Of a stretch of 64,000 nucleotides of DNA, positions 56,501-64,000 are shown one piece after another (the first letter of the stretch is position 1; each line of letters starts with the position of its first letter). The notes beneath the pieces are model-generated. The model worked only from the letters and a program-made list of their open reading frames with translations. It did no database searches and had not been told where the DNA came from. The translations under genes and the position numbers were made by a program. Origin of the DNA: Gentiana macrophylla (lineage: Eukaryota > Streptophyta > Magnoliopsida > Gentianales > Gentianaceae); NCBI GenBank assembly GCA_026214975.1, contig CM047808.1:5755262-5819261 (forward strand). The letters run 5' to 3'.

Positions 56501-56860
56501 ACTTCTCAATACCTTTGGTCTTTCCAAGAAAACCTTTACAAAAAAATTCTAACCGATAATGGTTAAGTCTAAATCAATCGATCTTAAATTCAAACGTTCA
56601 GCTCTCTTTGTGTTGTTTGTACCACGTTTCGGCCTTTACTGTTTCCACATCGGTTTCACCCTCGGATCTTTTGTAAGGTATTTTATATCTTCTTCACTGT
56701 GGCATAGGGATTGGGTCAGACCATCAGGGAGAAAAAGTATGGTGAATGCATGCTCCCTTCCTTTCAAAAAGTTTATGAAGCCCTTCAGTTGGGATCCTTG
56801 CAGTCTCCAGCAAACTTGTGTTGCAGTGGTGAAGGTTGAGATCAAGAGAAGTCAAGTATA
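53506..56860 (-). other. Unresolved region with coding-like minus-strand segments
   Basis: No boundary, LTR or domain could be fixed. Minus-strand open segments look coding rather than random: about 54590-54470 (YWSFPDDSKRLEFLNVKKSV), 54470-54252 (LIPKGKLYIKVFSATYQIFR), 54325-54050 (REIVEKEVIYYSEIFQNFLE), about 55960-55840 (GPKRAYQKVLGKGETCHEVS), 55810-55680 (LLSEDHKTLKKCQIKFDFTE) and about 55465-55350 (HSPELKLIKFGSSNVGWLDR). They may be exons of one decayed gene or of a large element continuing the DUF1985-like remnant. I do not recognise them. Confidence 0.3.
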
Positions 56861-56869
56861 CCAGTAGTT

Positions 56870-57336
56870 GTGGGTCAGTTGGGAAGCTCAAGCATTCAGG
56901 ACATAAGTCAGCAAGAGCAAGTAAAGTTTGTTATACCATTGGGTGCAAGATTTGAGGTAGTTGATGAGATCGCGAAGAAGCAAGACGAAGATGCGGTTGT
57001 TTTCAGTTACAAGCGAGTGGTTGGGATCAAACCAGAAAGTGGTCACGAGTTAGATGAAGATGGAAACCTTCAGCGTCAAAGATAGGCTTCGTGTTCCGGA
57101 TGTGGAAGATTTGAGGAAGACGGTGACGGATGAAGCTCGCACGATAGAAATTGCAGTTCACCCTGGAGCAACCAGGATGTTTAGAGAATGGAAACGGCGC
57201 TGCAGGCCACCTTCTGTGAAGATAGAGATAGCAGAGTTGCCTATAACACCAGTTAACACGCCAGCATCCAGAAGTCACCGTTTGAGGCCCTATATGGAAG
57301 GAAGTTTAGAACACCAGTCATATGGGATGAGCGGAA
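56870..57336 (+). pseudogene. Tekay/Del-like Gypsy integrase remnant
   Basis: RLRVPDVEDLRKTVTDEA and VHPGATRMFREWKRRC match the region before and at the HHCC finger of chromoviral integrases. They are followed, after a large internal deletion near 57240-57265, by SPFEALYGRKFRTPVIWDE, which normally comes about 130 residues later. The preceding VVFSYKRVVGIKPE is less clear. It is cut by the Athila LTR at 57337. Confidence 0.7.
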
Positions 57337-59716
57337 TGATAGCAAAATAACTAACTGCTAACTTTAACCGACAGAGTATCGAATCAACAGTAGTATAGTG
57401 ATAGCAAGGTCGAATCCACAGGGAATAACGTTTAAGTACCAAAGTCGACGTAGAACTTGGTTTAGGTCAAGATTGTGGTGGAGAGATATTACACTAGTGC
57501 GAAAGTAAAAATTAGCTAACGGTTGTAGTTCTAGTTATTAAAATGTATAGCCGAATTATGGTTCAACGAGTTATTTTTACCCCTAAGGAAGACTTGACAC
57601 AGGGGCGTGTTTTAACCAACCTACCTTTCCACAAGAATTTTAACGACATCCACGGGTGCCAACTCCTAATTCGGTGTTAAGAGATCGAACAACTCTCACT
57701 CAACACCCTATGTGAAGTTAATTAATTTTCCTTTAGAAAACCGATTAACCTAACATGATTACGCTCTTAGAGTCGCTCGAACAACGATGACAAACCTCAG
57801 ATTGGAAACGGTCCTAACAACTAGGCCGAATCTACATAACGATCCTAAAACCCCTTTTCCCACATCTCACCGCAAAATGCATCTATAGGTTCGATATGTG
57901 TGACAAATGAACTAAATGATCAGTTTAATTCAAAACGTTGATTAAGTTTTAGGACGTGGATTACTCATTAAAACAGTATTTTACGCGCTACACAACTCCC
58001 GTTTAATCCCCCTTAGGGCATTTTTACTCGTTTTTTACATAATTCGACTATACGTACGTTTAGCTATTCATTTTGGCGATAATAACGGAATGATTAACGG
58101 AAATTATATTAACGATTTAAAAGTAAAAGCTTAATTCATTTTTTTATAAGTACATATATATATATATATATATATAGATATATAGTTATATAGCTAATAA
58201 TATATATAAGTGCATAAAAGTAAATATACTATACATATATATATAAGTGCGTAAAAGTAAATACGTAAGTAAATGCGTAAAAGAAAATATATATATATTA
58301 TACTATATTTCTATATATATAAATAGCTAATATAACATAAATAACATAAAAAGAAACAAAATACAAAACAAAGGAAATATATATAGATTATATATATATA
58401 TATATATATATAGTACGTATATGTATATATATATATATATATATCAATATGCTAAAAAAAACAAAACAAAACAAGAAAGTAATAATTTTATAAAATTTAC
58501 CCGACATAACAATTTATTGATTCCGAGATCGTAGTCTTCCGGATATTACAACTACTACAGCAACATCGAGCTACCGATAATTTCCCGAGCATTACAACGA
58601 TACTACTACTACTAAATTATTTTCGGCATAATGCCGTTACTAAAACTAAAAAAAAACGAGAGAGATAGATATATATATATATATATACACAGAAAATATA
58701 TATATATGAGGGGGTCCTCTCCTGCTGCTGCAAATGGTTCAATATATAGGCAAAGATTTGGGCGGATCGATCCGGATTGGTGCCGGATCGATCCGAACTC
58801 ATCATTACTAATCATTTCGAGTAACATGCAGCACATGCAATGGAGCTTTTATATATAATTATATATTAAACTTCTAAAATTCATATCTCGAGTTGTAGGC
58901 CTCCAATAATTATGATTCAAACGTCAAAATTAAGCTCTCGGAAAATTCTTCAACTTTCATGAAGGACACTTCTTCAGAAAACGTCGTTTTGATGGGCCAT
59001 TCCCATTACGTGTCGTTTGCGACATTTTCCTTGACCACCATTTGAGTTGTAGAAGTCCGGTTGACTTGATTCAAAATCCATTGGAAAGCTTTCTTGAAGA
59101 TATACAACTTTCATGAAGGATTCTTTTTCAGAAAACGCCGTTTTGATGAGCCATTTGTATGTCGTGTCGTTTTCGGGATTTTTACTATTACGAATCGATT
59201 AGCCACTTGGTCATAACTTGAGTTGTAGACCTCCAATTAACATGATTCAAAATACGTTGGAAAGCTCTATCAAAGATCTACAACTTTCATTAAGGCCACT
59301 TCTTCAGAAAATTCCGTTTTAATGGGCCATTGGTTCGTCGAAGATATAAATCGTTAAGAATACTCACGAACCACCGATCCACTTGACCTTTTGCCATGGC
59401 GCACACTCTTATATCCCCATAAACACCTCTTTTAGGCCTCAAAACGTGTCGTTACTCGGGATTTTGGTTAACCTATCATTTCGCAATAAACCACCAAAAT
59501 ACCAAACGAATCGACACCACACACCGTAAGTTACTAAACCGGTACACAAAACTATAAAACACGCTAAAAATACGATATTTTATATAATAACTACTACTAA
59601 CATATTTAGATGAAACATAGGAATTAATGACTCGAATCGATATAAAAATACTCAAAAATGATATCGAAACGGGTTGAAAAGTTATAAAAATAACGGTGAA
59701 TTTTTCCGTTATCACA
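57337..59716 (-). repeat. 3' LTR of an Athila-type Gypsy element
   Basis: About 2.38 kb. In plus reading it starts TGATAGCAAAATAAC and ends CCGTTATCACA, so the minus-strand LTR begins TG(TG)ATAACGG and ends GCTATCA, giving matching inverted tips. The minus-strand purine tract AAGTGGGGGGT directly precedes it (59717-59727). It holds GCAAGGTCGAATCCACAGGG near 57408, many (TA)n tracts (58140-58440, 58660-58710) and a tandem repeat at 58885-59340. Inserted in the Tekay-like integrase remnant. Confidence 0.75.
58885..59340 (-). repeat. About 165-bp tandem repeat, three copies, in the Athila LTR
   Basis: Each copy runs TTGAGTTGTAG, CTCCAAT, ATGATTCAAA, GTTGGAAAGCT, TACAACTTTCATGAAGG, ACTTCTTCAGAAAA, CGTTTTGATGGGCCATT and CGTGTCGTTT. 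The copies are clearly diverged from each other. Confidence 0.8.
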
Positions 59717-59727
59717 ACCCCCCACTT

Positions 59728-60073
59728 AGCTTTTGGTCGTCCCGAACAAAATTAGCGATAAAATAAAATGAATGAGGAAAAATTCATGAAGTTAAGATAT
59801 AAATGACAATCAGATGATACAACCAATTGAATCATAATCACACGTTAACCGCAATATAAATGTATAACAGAGTGTGTGTGTGACAAGCCTTTTCAATTTC
59901 CACTATCCTCTCTTGAATAAATCAAGCAAACGCACTAGTATCCATTCAGACAATCCTAATAACTTTCCTAGGTATAGGCAGTAACAGTTCCACACAAAGT
60001 CCTCCCATGTACTTATTAGGATAATCCCTAAAGCATATCATTCAGTTTATACTGGGGATAGTCAGAAGATAAC

Positions 60074-60136
<63 letters not shown>

Positions 60137-61460
60137 CATAGGATACTAACATATCCAAACTCATATAGTATATGCCCTCATTCCTAGCAATAGGATGTTT
60201 CGTGATAACACCCTAGCTAGACTACAATCATCAGGCAATCGGGAGCTTTTAAACCTCATAGTGATATAGGACGTTTCGTGATAACACCCTACCGCACTCA
60301 AATCATTGGTAGCTACAACCGACATATATATAGTTTATCTTATTTTGATATTCTTCCTATCACATTCAAACCTTCAGATATTCACAGACACGTTCAAAAG
60401 TTAGGTATTAAGTTATCGCTATTATCTCAGAATAACCACTAGGATCTTGAATGGATCTGAGCTTTTAAAATTTTCGCTTCAATATCAAAGGCTTACGTGA
60501 AGGAATTCATGTTACACAAATAAATTTGGGGTTAAAATGCACTTATGGTTCAAATTAGTTATACATATCAAATTGATCATTACATCTTTAAATCCATGAA
60601 ATAAATACCTTATACAAATTATTTTAATCAACTAAATAATGCTCGAAAAAGAATAAAAACTAAGGGTTTAAACACTTACTGCCATACTAAACCAATCACA
60701 TCTCTACCCCCCACTTACGATTTTTAATTATTCTCAGAGTGTAAATGAGATAGAGAAGAAGACTTAGCTTATAAATCAGGCAGAAAGGTGCTATCGAATC
60801 CCGTAACAGCCATGAGAAAGCACGTCCCGAATCCCTATATGAAAACAACCAAAACAAAGCAAACACAGGACATGGTCCTCGTTCCAAGACATCGAATAGG
60901 GATATGGGAATAATAAGATAATGGCCCCGTCCACGTCGAGAAAATTCGATAGGCAATATAATCGCTTTAGATGGAAACATAACCCACACGGGTAAAGCAC
61001 AGAACATCTAAGCATATACGTATCACATATATCATAGTCAAGTAAATTATTCATAGATTCATTTTTTTTACACACAGTTTTATTAAAGCGGGAATACTTA
61101 CCACTATACTACAACGACCAGAAATTTGAAACAGACTAGATCATAAAATGAAATGTGTGAAAGAGTATTGAGTCTTTTATACCCAGATCCTCAAGGATTC
61201 AATAACCTAAGTCCAAGAAATGATACATTTGAATTTTTATCTTTTTTTCTCCATCGGGATTTTCGGATAACCACCTAATCATTCCCTCTTAATGAAATTC
61301 AAACATTCATCCTGAGACTTGGTTGTGCTTTGTGTTCATCTTTCATACAGATTCTACATTTCATTAAGACTAGTCTTATTCAAATTATTATTATTATCGG
61401 GCTGCCTCCCGGTAGCGCTTTTGTTTAACGTCGTTCGCTCGACGGAGACCCAGAAACGAC
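59728..61460 (-). other. Noncoding 3' region of the Athila element
   Basis: Contains a 55-bp T run (60080-60136). A TAGGA(T/C)GTTTCGTGATAACACCCTA phrase occurs at about 60189 and 60266. A GC-rich GGGCTGCCTCCCGGTAGCGC lies near 61400, just after the end of pol. No env-like frame was recognised. Confidence 0.6.
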
Positions 61461-62301
61461 TTAATAAGGCTCGGGATCAGTCAAATGCACAATTTCAAGA
61501 GCCTCGTCGAATGGTAACTTCTTATACTTTTTTAGACGAAGGCCGTTCGTGATGAACGTTCCATGCTTCGGATGTGTTACCTCGATGGCTCCTGAGTCGA
61601 AAACTCGTAATACCGTATATGGTCCTGACCACCTTGACTTAAGTTTGCCTTGAAATAAATGGAGGCGAGTATTATAGAAAAGGACCTCATCACCTACGCT
61701 GAAAATACGAGGTTTGATCAACTTATCATGAAGCAATTTGGTCTTTTCCTTATATTTCGCCGAACAATCGTAAGCTTGAAGGCGAAACTCATCTAACTCA
61801 TTTAACTGGGCCATCCTTCTTTCACCGATTAATGCGTCATCCATATTTAGATTCTTAATCGCCCAATAGGCCTTATGCTCTAACTCTACGGGGAGATGGC
61901 AGGCTTTGCCAAAAACAAGCATGTAGGGTGACATACCTATTGGTGTCTTGAACGCAGTTCGGTGTGCCCAAAGCGCATCATCTAACTTCTTTGACCAATC
62001 CTTAAGGTTAGAATTTACTGTCTTCTCCAAGATTCTTTTGATTCCCCGATTGGACACCTCTACTTGGCCACTAGTCTGAGGATGGTAGGCGAGACTCTAA
62101 CTTATGAGTGACCCCATACTTTATTAAAAGCTTATTGAAATCTCTATTAGCAAAGTGACTTCCATTATCACTGATTATTGCTCGAGGTATTCCATACCGG
62201 GATATAATATGTTTCTTAAGAAATTTTATGACTACATGTTTGTCGTTAGTGGGTGAAGCAATTGCCTCAACCCACTTTGAAACGTAATCACAAAGCGACA
62301 A
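61461..62301 (-). pseudogene. Athila integrase core and C-terminus
   Basis: The 62301-62071 frame has YVSKWVEAIASPTNDKHVVI and ISDNGSHFANRDFNKLL (catalytic second Asp). After a shift, 62057-61461 has [34 protein letters not shown] and the C-terminal [20 protein letters not shown] and [19 protein letters not shown]. It ends PEPY. Confidence 0.9.
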
Positions 62302-62397
62302 GAATGTCTCGATTCCCGAAAGAAGACGGATATGGTCCCATGAAATCTAATCCCCATATATCAAACACTTCACACACTATTATCGGTTTAGGGCATC

Positions 62398-63177
62398 TCA
62401 TTTCTCTTGAAATCCTTCTGAGCGTTGACAGGCGTCACACATCTTAACATAAGCATATGCATCCTTGAAAATAGTAGGCCAATAGAACCCACTTTGTAAC
62501 ACCTTTAATGCTGTTCTCTCGCCCGAGAAGTGGCCACCGGCCTCTTTATCATGGCAGAACGAGAGAATACTCACTATCTCACTGTCATCAACACATCTTC
62601 TCAGGATTCCATCAGCACATAGCCTAAAAAGTAAGGGATCTTCCCACACATATCGGTTCACCTCACTATAAAACTTCTTTTTCTGGTTTTCATCAAACTC
62701 AGGATCTACAAATCCACACTCGTAATAATTAACAAAAGGTGCATACCAAGGGTTCCCATTCTTTCCTCTCTGCAGGAAGTTTCCTCTCTTAACCGGGAGC
62801 ATCGTATCCACTACGAACAACTGCTCATCCCGAAAATGATCATCAATTTCAACCCTAATAGAGTGTTTCTTGTCTCCCTGTTCCATCCTACTGAGGTGGT
62901 CAGCTACTACGTTCTCACACCCCTTTCGATTCTTAATTTCTACGTCGAACTCTTGAAGTAGTAAAATCCATCTTAACAAGCGTGGTTTTGCATCCTTCTT
63001 GGCAAATAGATATCTCAACGCAGCATGGTCAGTGTGAACTATGACTTTCGATCCAACCAAGTATGACCGGAACTTATCGAAAGCAAAAACAACAGCTAAA
63101 AGTTCCTTTTCAGTTGTGGCATACTTTTGTTGAGCCGAGTTCATGGTATGACTCGCATAGTAGATAGGGCGAAACAA
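62398..63177 (-). pseudogene. Athila RNase H and integrase zinc finger
   Basis: [53 protein letters not shown] and [11 protein letters not shown] form the Gypsy RNase H. The HHCC finger reads [16 protein letters not shown] and [10 protein letters not shown]. One continuous 259-residue frame. Confidence 0.92.
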
Positions 63178-63444
63178 CTTGTCAATCTTCTCGACCTAGG
63201 ACGGCTCTACAAGATAATCACTCGATCACACATCACTTGAACCCCTTAGACCAATCGGGTGCTACTAAGATAGAGGCGAAGTAAGAAGTTTCTTAAGGGT
63301 TCGAAAAGCATCTAGGCATGCCGCATCAAAACACAGGGGCTCCCTTCATCAATTGAAGAGTAAGAGGTCTAGCAATGTGGGAAAAACACGGAATGAATCT
63401 ACGATAAAAACTCGCATGTCCCAAGAATGAACGTAGAGTCTTGA

Positions 63445-64000
63445 TTAAGTAGGCATAGGAAGCTTAGAAATTACCTCTATTTTTGCTCTATCGACCTCTA
63501 TTCCTTTCCCCGATACCTTATGTCCTAAAACAATTCCCTCGATTACCATGAAATGACACTTTTCCCAATTTAAAACCAAGTTTGTCTCTTCACAACGCAA
63601 GCACCTTATCAATGTTCGACAAACACTCATCAAAAGTATCACCAAAAACGCTAAAGTCATCCATAAAAACTTCCATAAAATGTTCTATCATATCGCAAAA
63701 ATTGCCATCATGCATCATTTGGAATGTCGTGGTGCATTACACAACCCAAACGGCATTCTTCTAAATGCAAAAGTGCCATATGGACATGTGAAAGTAGTTT
63801 TATCCTGGTCATGTATATCGATGTGAATTTGATAATAGCCACTAAAACCATCCAAAAAGCATAGAAATGCATGACCACTTAGACGCTCTAGCATTTGATC
63901 AATAAAGGGTAGGGAAAATGATCTTTCCTAGTCTTATCATTTAGCATGCGAAAATCAATACAAACCTCGTGACCAAGAACTAAACGAGTAGGAATAGGCA
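63445..64000 (-). pseudogene. Athila reverse transcriptase, cut by window edge
   Basis: Minus-strand frames show the FMDDFSVFG-type active site (about 63665-63640), CLRCEETNLVLNWEKCHFMV, GIVLGHKVSGKGIEVDRAKI and, further right, TFAFRRMPFGLCNAP-like words. The frame shifts between 63600 and 63760. The domain continues beyond 64000. Confidence 0.8.

Larger units (their letters stand above)
57337..64000 (-). mobile_element. Athila-type Ty3/Gypsy element, continues past the right edge
   Basis: Minus orientation. From left: 3' LTR (57337-59716), purine tract, a noncoding stretch to about 61460, then pol in reverse order: integrase C-terminus and core, HHCC finger, RNase H, and RT to the window end. 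Words such as [20 protein letters not shown] and [20 protein letters not shown] are characteristic of Athila. Pol contains frameshifts (near 62070, 62330 and 63180-63440), so it is not autonomous. Confidence 0.88.

Noticed and set aside
60080..60136. T run as a minus-strand poly(A) tail of a LINE
   Set aside because: It lies inside the Athila internal region with no flanking duplication seen.

Overview
The window is nuclear DNA of a flowering plant, most likely a eudicot. The evidence is AT-rich intergenic DNA with long (TA)n tracts, short GT-AG introns, a telo-box in front of a ribosome-biogenesis gene, plant-specific protein families, and plant lineages of LTR retrotransposons. I cannot place it to genus. 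All gene structures were read by eye from splice sites and frame continuity; no search was run.

Host genes lie mainly in the left 21 kb. They are: (1) the 3' part of a UVR + ApaG domain gene (<1-3225, +); (2) an eight-exon multi-pass membrane protein (9146-13183, +); (3) a 13-exon MPP10 gene, a U3 snoRNP / SSU-processome subunit (14355-19011, +), with a telo-box in its leader; (4) a two-exon gene for a small secreted, acidic, cysteine-rich protein that I do not recognise (19907-20694, -). A fifth, intronless gene of the DUF1645 family stands alone at 37198-38064 (+). They share no pathway that I can see. Introns carry MITEs, tandem repeats and microsatellites.

From about 21 kb onward the window is mostly transposons. 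Two complete but decayed minus-strand Copia elements are bounded by LTRs and 5-bp target-site duplications (TSDs): 22118-26495 (TSD AAAAC) and 27204-32473 (TSD GTTCT). The second sits inside an array of very short TRIM-like LTRs that reverses orientation at a palindrome. Between 33 and 42 kb there is a dense set of small DNA transposons with readable TSDs: MULE-like (9-10 bp), hAT-like (about 8 bp), one other 8-bp-TSD MITE, a tRNA-type SINE and a near-perfect 61-bp hairpin. One MULE-like element (34828-35758) carries a non-terminal coding-like segment that may be a captured gene fragment.

From 43.4 to about 52.5 kb lies a 5'-truncated Ty3/Gypsy element of the Tat type (gag, protease, RT, RNase H, archaeal-type RNase H, integrase) with a long antisense gene that appears to contain introns. 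After a poorly resolved stretch with DUF1985-like exon remnants (minus), a Tekay/Del-like integrase scrap is interrupted at 57337 by an Athila-type Gypsy element. This has a 2.4-kb LTR and minus-strand pol running off the right edge.

The most useful leads are the unrecognised secreted Cys-rich gene, the MULE-like family built from AAATTTCC palindromes with possible gene capture, the inverted TRIM array, the spliced antisense gene in the Tat element, two unexplained hairpins, and the unidentified minus-strand coding remnants at 53-56 kb.
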